Of a DNA stretch of 59,693 nucleotides, positions 45,434-53,966 are shown piece after piece. The DNA comes from Cyanobacteria bacterium REEB459. Its GTDB lineage: Bacteria; Cyanobacteriota; Cyanobacteriia; Phormidesmidales; Phormidesmidaceae. How positions within the stretch are numbered: the stretch's first letter is position 1; the number at the start of each line of letters is the position of its first letter. The notes under the pieces were generated by a model, which was not told the origin of the DNA, made no database searches, and worked only from the letters and a program-made list of their open reading frames with translations. The translations under genes and the position numbers were made by a program. The stretch is taken from assembly GCA_018970085.1 (NCBI GenBank), contig JAGWXD010000017.1, forward strand, positions 1 to 59,693, given 5' to 3'.

Positions 45434-45976
45434 TTATCCAACTGCGGGTCCAGCCTGAGGCCGCTGTTGCAAGTAGGCTTGAACGCCTAAGGTTTCCAGC
45501 TGACTTTGTTTTGCCAGTACCTCAGCCTCCATCTGGCAGCGATACTCCAGCAGCCGATCAAATAGGTGAGGGCGGTCGATCGCTAAAATTTGTACAGCCA
45601 GCAACCCAGCGTTTTTAGCATTGCCAATCGCCACCGTAGCGACTGGAATACCCGCCGGCATTTGCACAATGGAGTAGAGGGAATCCAACCCTCCCATGGT
45701 TTTACCCATAATGGGCACGCCAATCACAGGCAGGGGGGTCAGGGCTGCCACCATGCCCGGCAGGTGGGCAGCCCCTCCAGCGCCAGCAATGATCACCTTG
45801 AGTCCCCGTTGACGGGCAGTTTGACTGAAGTCAACCATGCGTGCAGGAGTGCGGTGGGCCGAAACAATAGCCACCTGACAGGGTAGATCAAAGTGGTGGC
45901 AAACCTGAACAGCGGCTTCCATAGTCGGCAAATCGGAATCACTACCCATAATGATGGCAATTTCAGTAGAGCCCAT
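45434..45976 (-). CDS. purE: N5-carboxyaminoimidazole ribonucleotide mutase
   Basis: Moves the carboxyl group of N5-CAIR to give CAIR in purine synthesis. The 180-residue protein has the class I PurE motifs: [14 protein letters not shown] (phosphate binding), [10 protein letters not shown] with the catalytic His, and [14 protein letters not shown]. The start is the ATG at 45976; the frame runs to a TTG seven codons earlier. No purK is beside it. It lies upstream of amt on the same strand, but amt has its own promoter and 288 bp between them. Confidence 0.94.
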   Translation of the reverse strand: MGSTEIAIIMGSDSDLPTMEAAVQVCHHFDLPCQVAIVSAHRTPARMVDFSQTARQRGLKVIIAGAGGAAHLPGMVAALTPLPVIGVPIMGKTMGGLDSLYSIVQMPAGIPVATVAIGNAKNAGLLAVQILAIDRPHLFDRLLEYRCQMEAEVLAKQSQLETLGVQAYLQQRPQAGPAVG

Positions 45977-46046
45977 AGTCACTAGTTGAGGATGCAAAGA
46001 GACAGAGGACCGGCCCCATAGGCAGGCAAAAAAATAGGATCAACAA

Positions 46047-46472
46047 TTAATTGGCCGAGCCTGAGGGCAGATTAGCATCGGTCTCAGCAGTCGTATCAAC
46101 GACATCAACGGCAACAACATCAACGGCGACAACATCCACCGTGCCCGGTTCAGCTACCCGTTCAAACCCGGTGGTCAGGATGGTTAAGGGGGTGCCACAG
46201 CTAGGACAAACCGTCTCGGCAGCTTGAAGTCCAGTCAAGGCGGTGGTGCACACCGGACAAGTTCCCCGAATTAAATTGCGTTGCAGCCAAAATCGTAACC
46301 CCACAAACAGTAATACCGGAGTTAACACCAGTAGCAACATCAGCAGCACAACGGATTTAACCAGCCAGCCTAAGCCAATGGCCCCCAGCAACCAGGCCAG
46401 CCCAATTACAGTCAGCCAGCAGCCAATACCGGATAAATTCAACTGAATGAGTCTGAAGTTTAACTGGTTCAT
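46047..46472 (-). CDS. Small membrane protein with a zinc-ribbon motif
   Basis: A 141-residue protein. Two hydrophobic helices fill about residues 15-60, followed by a basic stretch and a four-Cys zinc ribbon CPVC-x15-CPSC (about 78-99). The C-terminal tail is low complexity: Val/Asp-rich VDVVAVDVVAVDVVD, coded by a 15-bp DNA repeat (about 46090-46135). ATGs at 46505 and 46472 are both possible; the inner one starts closer to the first helix. It resembles small cyanobacterial hypothetical proteins and has no assigned role. Confidence 0.62.
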   Translation of the reverse strand: MNQLNFRLIQLNLSGIGCWLTVIGLAWLLGAIGLGWLVKSVVLLMLLLVLTPVLLFVGLRFWLQRNLIRGTCPVCTTALTGLQAAETVCPSCGTPLTILTTGFERVAEPGTVDVVAVDVVAVDVVDTTAETDANLPSGSAN

Positions 46473-46598
46473 CCTAAAATCTACCCTAGCCTGAGAGCCT
46501 AGCATTACTATAACGGGTTGCCAACTAAGTCAGGAAGGGGCCCTGGCAGACCCAGAGAGGGCCGTGTTGGCACCACCAAGGCTGACTTCAGGGCCAGG

Positions 46599-47045
46599 TT
46601 AGGCCTGAACCAGGCAACTGGCGTATTTAACAATTGTCAGACAATTACGACCATCCCGCAGGCGGTGATAACTGACTTGATCAGCCAGGCGCCTGAGCAA
46701 GAACCAGCCATAGCCACCCTCCTGCAAAGCCCCTGGGGGAGGTTCGGGCACCAGTTCTGGATTGAAGGGGTGGCCTTGATCTAGAATCCGAATCTCCACA
46801 TGATGATGATGGAGCGCCACATCGATGGTGATAGGAGTGTCGGGGGACAGGTGGGCATGGGCATGGCGAACTGCATTGGTAAAGCCTTCGGTTAGGGCCA
46901 GGGCCAGGCGATCTCGATAGTAATGAATCCAGGCATACTCTTCATCTAGCGACTGACAGAGGGTGCTAAACCAGAGCTGAACCTGGCCAACTCGATCAAG
47001 TTGACTTTTAACTTTAAGGTGCACCTGTCTAACTGTATCGGCCAT
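46599..47045 (-). CDS. RsbW-type anti-sigma factor / serine kinase
   Basis: A 148-residue HATPase-fold protein of the kind that phosphorylates an anti-anti-sigma factor and can bind a sigma factor. The N box is LALALTEGFTNAVRHAHAH (about residues 48-66), then the G1-like ILDQGHPFNPE and the G2-like GGYGWFLLRRLADQVSY. The usual partners (an STAS antagonist or SpoIIE-type phosphatase) are not adjacent. In cyanobacteria such proteins act in stress and carbon signalling. The substrate is unknown. Confidence 0.85.
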   Translation of the reverse strand: MADTVRQVHLKVKSQLDRVGQVQLWFSTLCQSLDEEYAWIHYYRDRLALALTEGFTNAVRHAHAHLSPDTPITIDVALHHHHVEIRILDQGHPFNPELVPEPPPGALQEGGYGWFLLRRLADQVSYHRLRDGRNCLTIVKYASCLVQA

Positions 47046-47476
47046 AGGTTACTTAACTTTGAGACAGCGATTTTGAAGACAGCGATCGCCAGTTTCAGCC
47101 CCCATCTATGCATCTTCGGCCCTGGCTAACCTGGCAGCTAGCACCCTGCCCTCTGGGCAGACAAAGATGTTGCTGACAAAATAGCACTAACCCCGATTTA
47201 TTTATATCGGCTGGTTGAGATTTCAAACATAAAATTTTTACAGGCCTGGGTTATAGACGATTTTGAGGATGGGTCAACCCCCTAGAGACACCTAGAATAC
47301 AGGGTAACGACTTCGGCCAAGCTTTGCGTTACCAACTTGCGTTACCAACTTGCGTTACAAAAATTAAACATGATTTTTATTAATGGATACTATAATGACG
47401 TATCTCAATAAATCCAATCTTTGAATGGGTTCTTAAATTAAAATTTTCAATTCAAACTTTACCTCTAGCCTGGTCT
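47046..47476. other. AT-rich intergenic region between two minus-strand genes
   Basis: A 431-bp gap that should hold the RsbW-like gene's promoter on minus. It also contains a tandem repeat and a possible plus-strand small RNA, listed separately. No convincing protein frame was found on either strand, the longest being about 14 codons near 47371. Confidence 0.45.
47324..47358 (+). repeat. 13-bp tandem repeat, 2.7 copies
   Basis: TTGCGTTACCAAC occurs at 47324-47336 and 47337-47349, with the first nine bases again at 47350-47358. The copies are exact. The repeat lies just ahead of a consensus -10 box, so it may be a multi-site operator; with an AT-rich flank it also looks like a short iteron array. 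No replication gene is near, which argues against an origin. Confidence 0.8.
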
Positions 47477-47495
47477 TTACTGGCCAGGCTTTTTT
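47403..47495 (+). ncRNA. Candidate small RNA (about 93 nt) with its own promoter and terminator
   Basis: A perfect -10 box TATAAT (47391-47396) is followed by a noncoding AT-rich stretch and an intrinsic terminator: AGCCTGG (47467-47473) pairs with CCAGGCT (47484-47490), then six T. The terminator points plus, although both flanking genes are minus, so it implies a plus-strand transcript. The -35 is weak. The RNA would overlap the last codons of the monooxygenase gene in antisense. No match to Yfr1, SyR1/PsrR1 or 6S RNA was recognised. Confidence 0.4.
47467..47495 (+). terminator. Plus-strand intrinsic terminator
   Basis: AGCCTGG and CCAGGCT form a perfect 7-bp stem with a 10-base loop, followed by TTTTTT. 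In minus sense the stem lies in the final codons of the monooxygenase gene and is followed by AGAGGTAAAG, so it cannot be that gene's terminator. Confidence 0.6.
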
Positions 47496-48772
47496 CTGGT
47501 TGGCAGGGCAGTAGCGATCGCCAGTTGGGGCAGCCTACCCAGTTGACCGGTCATCAGTTGCAAGGCCAATCGTCGCAGGGGCCATAGTCGCCCCAAACCA
47601 ATCAGAGCCATACGACGCAGCACCACTACAGGCCAGATCTGATTAGAAAAGCTACGATTGAGCAGGTCGGTAAAGGTCAAAATCAACCAATTCTCGGGGC
47701 GTCGCCAGCGTTCATAGCGGCGCAGAACCGCCATGCTGCCCAAGTCTTCTTGATATTGATGGGCCGCAATCAGCACCTCAGCCAGGGCAGCGGCGTCTCG
47801 AATACCCATATTGAGACCCTGCCCCCCCACTGGATGGCAACTATGGGCGGCATCCCCCACCAGAGCGAGGCGGGGTTGAATGTAGCGATCGCTTTGAGTC
47901 AACTGTACTGAAAACACTCCGGGGGGTTTGAGTTGCTTCAAGGGCCCCATGTGGTTACCGTAATAACGCTGCAGGTGGGCGATAAACTCAGGCTCAGAGA
48001 GCTCCATAATTTTCTGGGCTTCAGCATGGGGAAGGGTCCAGACGACCTGACAGCGTTGCCCGGGCAGGGGCAAAATCGCCAAGGGACCGGCGGGCCAGAA
48101 ACGTTCATAGGCCCTGGCCTGGTGCGGCATGGCTGGTGCCACCACCGTAGTAATACAGGATTGCCAATACTGCCAGCCAAAACTACCAATCTTGGCAGCC
48201 TTGCGCAGAGATGACTGCCTGCCATCGGCGGCTACCAGTAATCGGGTACGTAGCCTATAGGCCCCCTCCGCCGCCGTCAGCTGAGCCGTGACCCCGTCAC
48301 TGTCAGGTTGCAGCTGACTTAGACTGGCGCAGCTCAAGTAGCGCAGGCGAGGACTAGCGATTGCAGCCCCCTGCAACGCCCCCATTAAAACAGCGTGCTC
48401 AGCTCCGTAGTAGACCGCCTCCGTCCCCAGGTCAGCGGGCAAAAATCTGACCACCTCTCCATAGTCGCCATCGCAAAGGTCAACCTGTTGAAACTGACAA
48501 ATCCCTGGCTCCATCTCTGACCACAGGCCCAACCCCTGGAAAATATTGGCAGAGGTCAAGGATAGGGCATAGGCGCGATCTCGGCTGGCGGCAGCAGCCA
48601 GGGTTTGGGCCTCCACCACCACCACCTCCAGCCCCCCAGCACTGAGGGCTAGGGCCAGGGTTAAGCCCACAATACCGCCCCCCACAATCACTACATCTGC
48701 TGCGATCTCAGGCCAGAGAGTCGGCTCGGTTGGCAAAACCTGAGGGTGAATAGGGGCAGAACTAAGGGACAT
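47477..48772 (-). CDS. UbiH/COQ6-like FAD-dependent monooxygenase
   Basis: A 431-residue aromatic hydroxylase. The FAD-binding fold opens with VVIVGGGIVGLTLALAL (about residues 27-43), the NAD(P)H-linked DG motif region is LLVAADGRQSSLRK (about 187), and the second FAD motif is LALVGDAAHSCHPVGGQGLNMGIRDA (about 315-340). The family hydroxylates quinone-ring precursors; cyanobacterial members have been linked to plastoquinone synthesis, though that link is not certain for this one. It has an ATG start and no obvious operon partner. Its 3' end overlaps a plus-strand terminator. Confidence 0.88.
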   Translation of the reverse strand: MSLSSAPIHPQVLPTEPTLWPEIAADVVIVGGGIVGLTLALALSAGGLEVVVVEAQTLAAAASRDRAYALSLTSANIFQGLGLWSEMEPGICQFQQVDLCDGDYGEVVRFLPADLGTEAVYYGAEHAVLMGALQGAAIASPRLRYLSCASLSQLQPDSDGVTAQLTAAEGAYRLRTRLLVAADGRQSSLRKAAKIGSFGWQYWQSCITTVVAPAMPHQARAYERFWPAGPLAILPLPGQRCQVVWTLPHAEAQKIMELSEPEFIAHLQRYYGNHMGPLKQLKPPGVFSVQLTQSDRYIQPRLALVGDAAHSCHPVGGQGLNMGIRDAAALAEVLIAAHQYQEDLGSMAVLRRYERWRRPENWLILTFTDLLNRSFSNQIWPVVVLRRMALIGLGRLWPLRRLALQLMTGQLGRLPQLAIATALPTRKKPGQ

Positions 48773-49006
48773 GGAAACGCCATAAAACCAGTTTTTTTAT
48801 TCTGGCTTGAAATTTCCATCAAAATCAAGGTGAACCCTAAGCCGAAAAAATCAGTTACCAGAAGTGTCTGTCCCCAGGCTAGGGATTAGGCAGAAAGCCA
48901 TAGTATTGCTAGAATTCTTCCGAGATGGAGCTCAGCAGGCTCCCAGCTGCTGAATTCTGGCCCTACCCCAGCCCATTGAGTGGCACGGGTGCCATTCTCT
49001 ACCCCG

Positions 49007-49801
49007 ATGGTTATGGAAGTCGATATTTTACTCCTGACGGTTTATTTTATTTGCCTGGGCTACGTCAGCTATCAAATGGCCCTATCTCTGGAGGCGGAAT
49101 TAGAAGACCAGATCAAAATCCTTCCCAATCAGGAGCTATTAAAGGGTTCTGTCCAGGATCAACTAGCCCGCCAGGGTCTACCTCCAACCCTGGCAGAGGT
49201 GATTGCCATGCCCCCCGCTCCCCTCAAACCCCTGTCCGCTTTGCAACTGCAGATACCTGCCTCCAGAACCCAACGCCCCGAGGCAGGGCCAGACATTGAG
49301 GGACACATCATCGTTCAAGTGCTGCCCCAAGGCCCCCAATTAGCCCAACCCCTCAAAGCCCTCACTATTCAAATCCTGAATCAGACTCGGAACTTTCAGG
49401 TAGCGGTAGATTGGGACCGGAGTTCCTTTACGCGAATGAATCATCAAACCTGCCGGGTGATTCGCCATACCCCAGGGATGCGATTTGATCTGGCGTTACC
49501 TCAGGTGATCAGCGTGGTCAATCCCCGTCAGCTTCTCAGTACCCAGATAACCAGCGAAGACAGCTTTGGACGCCACCCAGAGACCCAGGTTTTACAGGTC
49601 TCAGCCCCCTTAGTTAATGTGCCCCAATTAACCGCCTTACCAGCTCAGGCCAGGGGCTATACCCTGGATCTGGCCCTGCAATTATTAGCTTTGAGTGGCC
49701 GAGGCAGTCGGCTAGGCTTGCTCCTACCCTTTCAATTTCAGTTGGAGGTTTTACCCGCTAAAATTCCCATTCCCTACCTGGATTGGATTTTAAGACGGTA
49801 A
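49007..49801 (+). CDS. Membrane-anchored protein of unknown function
   Basis: A 264-residue protein with one N-terminal hydrophobic helix (MEVDILLLTVYFICLGYVSYQM) and a long soluble part rich in Pro, Gln and Leu. The soluble part looks like beta structure (repeated hydrophobic-polar alternation, for example FQVAVDWDRSSF, TRGYTLDLALQLLAL in outline), and short Ile/Val-rich strands occur to the C-terminus. ATGs at 49007 and 49013 are equally likely; the frame upstream to 48980 is weaker. I do not recognise the family. It ends 39 bp before the convergent membrane gene. Confidence 0.62.
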   Translation: MVMEVDILLLTVYFICLGYVSYQMALSLEAELEDQIKILPNQELLKGSVQDQLARQGLPPTLAEVIAMPPAPLKPLSALQLQIPASRTQRPEAGPDIEGHIIVQVLPQGPQLAQPLKALTIQILNQTRNFQVAVDWDRSSFTRMNHQTCRVIRHTPGMRFDLALPQVISVVNPRQLLSTQITSEDSFGRHPETQVLQVSAPLVNVPQLTALPAQARGYTLDLALQLLALSGRGSRLGLLLPFQFQLEVLPAKIPIPYLDWILRR

Positions 49802-49839
49802 CCCGAAGCGGAAACTGCCACCTCTGATTCACCCCAGCA

Positions 49840-50277
49840 TCACTCAACCGGCACATGGGAGGTTGCCGTCAGCAGATGGGGTAACCAGCTGATTGCCAAC
49901 CCGGCTACAGACAACAGCACCAGACAGAAAAAAATAACGATGTCTTTAAACCTGGCTACCATCATGTCTACTCTGGCTAGCAAAGCCACCGCCAGTAGCA
50001 TTAACCAGTAGGCAAACAGACGAAACTGAGAAACCACCGTAATCGCCAAAAAGGCAACCAGCAAAGCTAGTAAAAAGTATCCCCAATCGGAGCGAAAGCC
50101 CAAAACAATAACCTGACGGCACAAACTCCAAAAGAAAGCCGCCAGCCCTGCCACCAGAATGGCCATAGCCAAATTGAAACCCCAATCCAGGGGATCCGCC
50201 TTAACCGTGTGGAGAAAGTTGCCATAGGCGGCATAGGCAAGCACCAGCAGCAACCAGGATAACCAGGGAAGGTTCAT
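49840..50277 (-). CDS. Five-helix membrane protein of unknown function
   Basis: A 145-residue, very hydrophobic protein with five likely transmembrane helices, the first starting at MNLPWLSWLLLVLAYAAYG and the last ending near ISWLPHL. Few charged residues lie between them, apart from the SLCRQVIVLGFRSDW loop. The ATG at 50277 is preferred over a TTG at 50295. No family is recognised. It diverges from ndhS. Confidence 0.62.
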   Translation of the reverse strand: MNLPWLSWLLLVLAYAAYGNFLHTVKADPLDWGFNLAMAILVAGLAAFFWSLCRQVIVLGFRSDWGYFLLALLVAFLAITVVSQFRLFAYWLMLLAVALLARVDMMVARFKDIVIFFCLVLLSVAGLAISWLPHLLTATSHVPVE

Positions 50278-50515
50278 GCGATATACCAGGAACAAATATC
50301 AAAAATGAGCCCTTTAACCATGGAAACTGACCCAGCTGGGTTAGGGAAAAACCTTGTCAAAAGACGATGCCCAACAAACCTTGCTGCCCTCCACAGATAA
50401 CAGATAGAGGTGATCAAATCGGGGATATCAGGAGAAAGGAGAGAGCCCAGCAATTGTGCCCTATACTCTAACATATTCATTTATTGCTTCTGATTTCATC
50501 AGGATCCTTGAATTT

Positions 50516-50704
50516 ATGATTTTTCCTGGAGCTCCGGTTACAGTCATTAACCTGAATGATACCTACTACGGTTTTCAGGGTTTAGTACAGCGAATTACAG
50601 ACGGCAAGGTAGCGGTTCTTTTTGAAGGAGGAAATTGGGATAAGCTGGTCACCTTTGCATTGTCTGATCTAGAGCCAGTTAATCCAGGGCAGCGACGCAG
50701 CTAA
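50516..50704 (+). CDS. ndhS: NAD(P)H-quinone oxidoreductase subunit S (NdhS)
   Basis: The small ferredoxin-binding subunit of the photosynthetic NDH-1 complex, giving it electrons for cyclic flow around photosystem I. The 62 residues form an SH3-like barrel: [24 protein letters not shown] is followed by [25 protein letters not shown], which agrees closely with cyanobacterial NdhS (Ssl0352). The frame runs to a GTG at 50456, but the ATG at 50516 gives the known N-terminus and follows AGGA. A HAS-barrel-like gene begins 8 bp after its stop, so the two are co-transcribed. Confidence 0.93.
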   Translation: MIFPGAPVTVINLNDTYYGFQGLVQRITDGKVAVLFEGGNWDKLVTFALSDLEPVNPGQRRS

Positions 50705-50711
50705 CCCTTCC

Positions 50712-51368
50712 ATGGCATTACCCCTTTTCCAGCCGGTGGAGACCCCGCGATCGCCCGATCATATCGGCGAAGTGGTGGAAACCTCCTCCACTGAATTTCT
50801 AGCCCAATGTCTGAGTCAAGACCAACTCAGCTTTCCCTCCATGCCCGCCTTTGGCAGTTGGGTCACCGCCCAGGAGGAAACCTCAGGTAATCAAATCTAC
50901 GGTGTGGTCTATCACGCTACCACCAGTCCCATTGACTCCATCCACCGGGCTCGAGCCCTAGGGCTCTCGCTAACGGAATTGCGGCAACAGCAGCCGCAGA
51001 TTTTCGCCATGTTAAAAACCGAGTTTCGAGTTGCCATTCTGGGTTTTCAGCCCATGGGTCAAAGCCCAGCATCGCCCTCGCCGGTTTATCAATACACCCC
51101 TCCCTGCCCGCCACCGGTCCATCAAGCGGTCTATCGTTGCTCACCAGCCGCTGTAATTGCCTTTACTGACCAAGTAGAATTTCTTAGAACCTTACTCAGC
51201 CTGGCCCAGGCTCCAGTTGATAGCCTGGTGGCGGCGGTGATCCGTCAATGCTATCAGAGCCGCCATCTAGACCGCACCTGGTTGGTGCAGACCTGTCGCC
51301 ACTTGAGTCTTTTACTCAAGGACGATTACGATCGCCTGCGTTCGATTTTAGGCCAAATTCATAGTTAG
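50712..51368 (+). CDS. HAS-barrel-like protein of unknown function
   Basis: A 218-residue soluble protein. Residues 15-110 read like a HAS-barrel (the barrel shared by HerA and ATP synthase): IGEVVETSSTEFLAQC, PAFGSWVTA, IYGVVYHATTSPIDSIHRARALGLS and FRVAILGF. A Pro-rich stretch follows (about 115-140) and then a helical C-terminal region (LLSLAQAPVDSLVAAVIRQCYQS). No ATPase domain is attached, which is unusual for such a barrel. It lies 8 bp behind ndhS. The domain name is recalled from cyanobacterial relatives and should be treated as tentative. Confidence 0.65.
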   Translation: MALPLFQPVETPRSPDHIGEVVETSSTEFLAQCLSQDQLSFPSMPAFGSWVTAQEETSGNQIYGVVYHATTSPIDSIHRARALGLSLTELRQQQPQIFAMLKTEFRVAILGFQPMGQSPASPSPVYQYTPPCPPPVHQAVYRCSPAAVIAFTDQVEFLRTLLSLAQAPVDSLVAAVIRQCYQSRHLDRTWLVQTCRHLSLLLKDDYDRLRSILGQIHS

Positions 51369-51603
51369 GGCAGCTAGAGGCGAGCCTAACCCAGGGAAAA
51401 TTATGATAAACCCTGCAACTGACTTCCTTGGAAGTGACGGGGGGTTTTACAATGGTTTACATTTGCTACTATTACTCCCTGACCCACCATCCACCCTTAC
51501 TTGCTATGATCGGGGCTGGCCTGGTTAGGATGAGGCTGCTAGCGACATCCCTCTCTGAGCCCCTGCTCAGCTGACCAAGTCCACAGAATCCGGAGAATCT
51601 GTT

Positions 51604-53694
51604 ATGCCAACTAAAGACATCAGTCGTTACCGCAATATTGGAATCTTTGCCCACGTCGATGCCGGTAAAACCACCACTACCGAGCGTATTCTCAAGCTTA
51701 CAGGGAGAATTCATAAGATCGGGGAAGTCCACGAGGGAGCGGCCACCACCGACTTTATGGAGCAGGAACAGGAGCGGGGGATCACGATTCAGTCAGCGGC
51801 CACCTCCTGTTTTTGGAAGGACCATCAATTCAACATTATTGACACCCCCGGTCACGTTGACTTCACCATTGAAGTCTACCGGTCCCTGAAGGTGCTGGAC
51901 GGGGGCGTGGGGGTATTTTGTGGCTCCGGTGGAGTAGAACCCCAGTCAGAAACCAACTGGCGTTACGCCAATGATTCCAAGGTAGCCCGGATTATCTACG
52001 TCAACAAGTTAGACCGGATTGGGGCCGACTTCTACCGGGTGGTAAAGCAGGTAGAAGATGTGCTGGCGGCCAAGCCCCTGGTGATGGTGCTACCCATTGG
52101 GCAAGAAAATGACTTTGTTGGAGTGGTTGACCTGCTGACCCGCAAAGCCTGGGTTTGGGATGATTCAGGCGAACCAGAGAACTACAAAATTCTAGAGGTG
52201 CCCGCAGGCATGGAGGCTGAGGTCGAAAAGTACCGAGAGATCTTGATTGAGCTAGCGGTAGAACAGGATGAAGAAATCTTAGAAAAATACCTGGAAGGGG
52301 AAGATATTACCATCGACGAAATTAAGACCTGTATTCGCAAGGGTACCCGGGAGTTGGCTTTCTTCCCCACCTACTGTGGCTCCTCCTTTAAGAATAAAGG
52401 GGTGCAACTGGTACTTGATGGAGTGGTGGACTACCTGCCCAACCCCATGGAGGTGCCGCCTCAGCCAGAAATGGATTTAGAGGGCAACCCTACCGGTGGC
52501 TTTGCCTACGTAGATGCTGCTAAACCCCTACGGGCCCTGGCTTTCAAGATTATGGACGATCGCTTCGGTGCCCTTACCTTCACCCGCATCTACTCCGGTC
52601 AGCTAAAAAAGGGGGACACCATCCTGGATACGGCCACCGGGAAAACCGAGCGCATCAGCCGGATTGTAGAAATGCACGCCAACGACCGGGAGGAGGTAGA
52701 TGAGGCCCAGGCGGGGGATATTGTTGCCCTGATCGGCATGAAAAACGTCCAAACCGGCCACACCCTCTGCGACCCCAAACAGCCTGCCACCCTGGAGCCC
52801 ATGGTTTTCCCGGACCCTGTAATTTCGATTGCGGTGGCGCCCAAAAAGAAGGGAGACAACGAAAAAATGGGGCTAGCCCTGAGCAAAATGGTCCAGGAAG
52901 ACCCCTCCTTCCAGGTGGAAACCGACCAGGAAAGCGGCGAAGTCATCCTCAAGGGGATGGGAGAACTGCACCTGGATATCAAGGTGGATATCCTCAAGCG
53001 GACCCATGGCGTCGAAGTGGAGGTGGGCAAACCCCAGGTGGCCTACCGTGAATCTATCACCCGGCGTCTTCAAGATAGCTACACCCATAAAAAGCAATCT
53101 GGAGGATCTGGTCAGTACGCCAAGATCGACTACGCTGTCGAACCGGGCGAGGTAGGCACGGGCTTTCTATTTGAATCGAAGGTGACGGGCGGTAACGTGC
53201 CTCGGGAATTCTGGCCAGCGGTGCAGAAGGGCTTTGAAACCAGTGTGGATAAGGGTCCCCTGGCGGGCTACCCGGTGGTTGATCTGAAGGTCACCCTCAC
53301 CGATGGCGGCTTCCATCCGGTAGACTCTTCGGCGATCGCCTTTGAAATCGCGGCCCGGGCCGCCTACCGTCAATCTCTGCCGAAAGCTGGCCCCCAACTA
53401 CTGGAGCCGGTCATGAAGGTGGATGTGTTTACCCCAGAAGACTATATGGGAGACGTAATTGGCGATCTAAACCGGCGTCGGGGCATGATTAAATCCCAGG
53501 ATCCAACCATGACTGGGGTGCGGGTTAAGGCCGATGTGCCCCTCAGTGAAATGTTTGGCTACATTGGGGATCTGCGCACCATGACCTCGGGACGGGGCCA
53601 GTTTTCTATGGAATTCTCCCACTACGCCCCATGCCCCAGTAATGTGGCAGAAGCGGTGATTAAAGAGGCAAAGGACCGGCAGGCTGCGTCCTAA
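51604..53694 (+). CDS. fusA: Elongation factor G
   Basis: The GTPase that moves tRNAs and mRNA through the ribosome. The GTP-binding motifs are [15 protein letters not shown] (G1), [10 protein letters not shown] (switch I), DTPGHVDF (G3) and NKLDR (G4). Domains II to V follow, ending [11 protein letters not shown]. The 696-residue length is normal. An AGAATC/GGAGA ribosome-binding region precedes the ATG. It stands alone here, not in a str operon with rpsL, rpsG and tuf, so it may be one of two fusA copies. A strong terminator follows 60 bp after the stop. Confidence 0.96.
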   Translation: MPTKDISRYRNIGIFAHVDAGKTTTTERILKLTGRIHKIGEVHEGAATTDFMEQEQERGITIQSAATSCFWKDHQFNIIDTPGHVDFTIEVYRSLKVLDGGVGVFCGSGGVEPQSETNWRYANDSKVARIIYVNKLDRIGADFYRVVKQVEDVLAAKPLVMVLPIGQENDFVGVVDLLTRKAWVWDDSGEPENYKILEVPAGMEAEVEKYREILIELAVEQDEEILEKYLEGEDITIDEIKTCIRKGTRELAFFPTYCGSSFKNKGVQLVLDGVVDYLPNPMEVPPQPEMDLEGNPTGGFAYVDAAKPLRALAFKIMDDRFGALTFTRIYSGQLKKGDTILDTATGKTERISRIVEMHANDREEVDEAQAGDIVALIGMKNVQTGHTLCDPKQPATLEPMVFPDPVISIAVAPKKKGDNEKMGLALSKMVQEDPSFQVETDQESGEVILKGMGELHLDIKVDILKRTHGVEVEVGKPQVAYRESITRRLQDSYTHKKQSGGSGQYAKIDYAVEPGEVGTGFLFESKVTGGNVPREFWPAVQKGFETSVDKGPLAGYPVVDLKVTLTDGGFHPVDSSAIAFEIAARAAYRQSLPKAGPQLLEPVMKVDVFTPEDYMGDVIGDLNRRRGMIKSQDPTMTGVRVKADVPLSEMFGYIGDLRTMTSGRGQFSMEFSHYAPCPSNVAEAVIKEAKDRQAAS

Positions 53695-53753
53695 CCGGTG
53701 GCATGGGACTCAGGCGATCCTGACGTCTTACCCTGCCAACCCCATTGATACCC

Positions 53754-53789
53754 ATAGGTTGACGCCCGATCTCGTCAACCTATTTTTTT
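53754..53789 (+). terminator. Intrinsic terminator of fusA
   Basis: ATAGGTTGACG (53754-53764) pairs perfectly with CGTCAACCTAT (53773-53783) around an 8-base loop and runs into seven T (53783-53789). It closes the fusA transcript before the P-type ATPase gene, which has its own AGGAG start site. Confidence 0.92.
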
Positions 53790-53966
53790 GCTTCGGCCCC
53801 ATTAAAGGCCCGGACTCAGGGGTATATCGCTAGCCCTTGACCAGAACAATTCGGTCTATCGATTTTCTCTGCAATCCTATACCATTAGCAGTTGGCTATC
53901 GCCGGAGCCAACTCTGGCAGCGGCCCAGTATTATCCCTGACCCTGCCCTCACTAGGAGCTGTACAG

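Noticed and set aside
46090-46135. 15-bp DNA repeat in the small zinc-ribbon gene as a regulatory array
   Set aside because: It simply codes the Val/Asp-rich tail of the protein in frame.
47324-47358. Replication origin iterons
   Set aside because: Fewer than three copies, and no dnaA, dnaN or plasmid replication gene is near.
53892-53966. N-terminal extension of the P-type ATPase from a TTG codon
   Set aside because: The ATG at 53967 has a strong AGGAG site and gives the normal N-terminus; the extension shows no family similarity.
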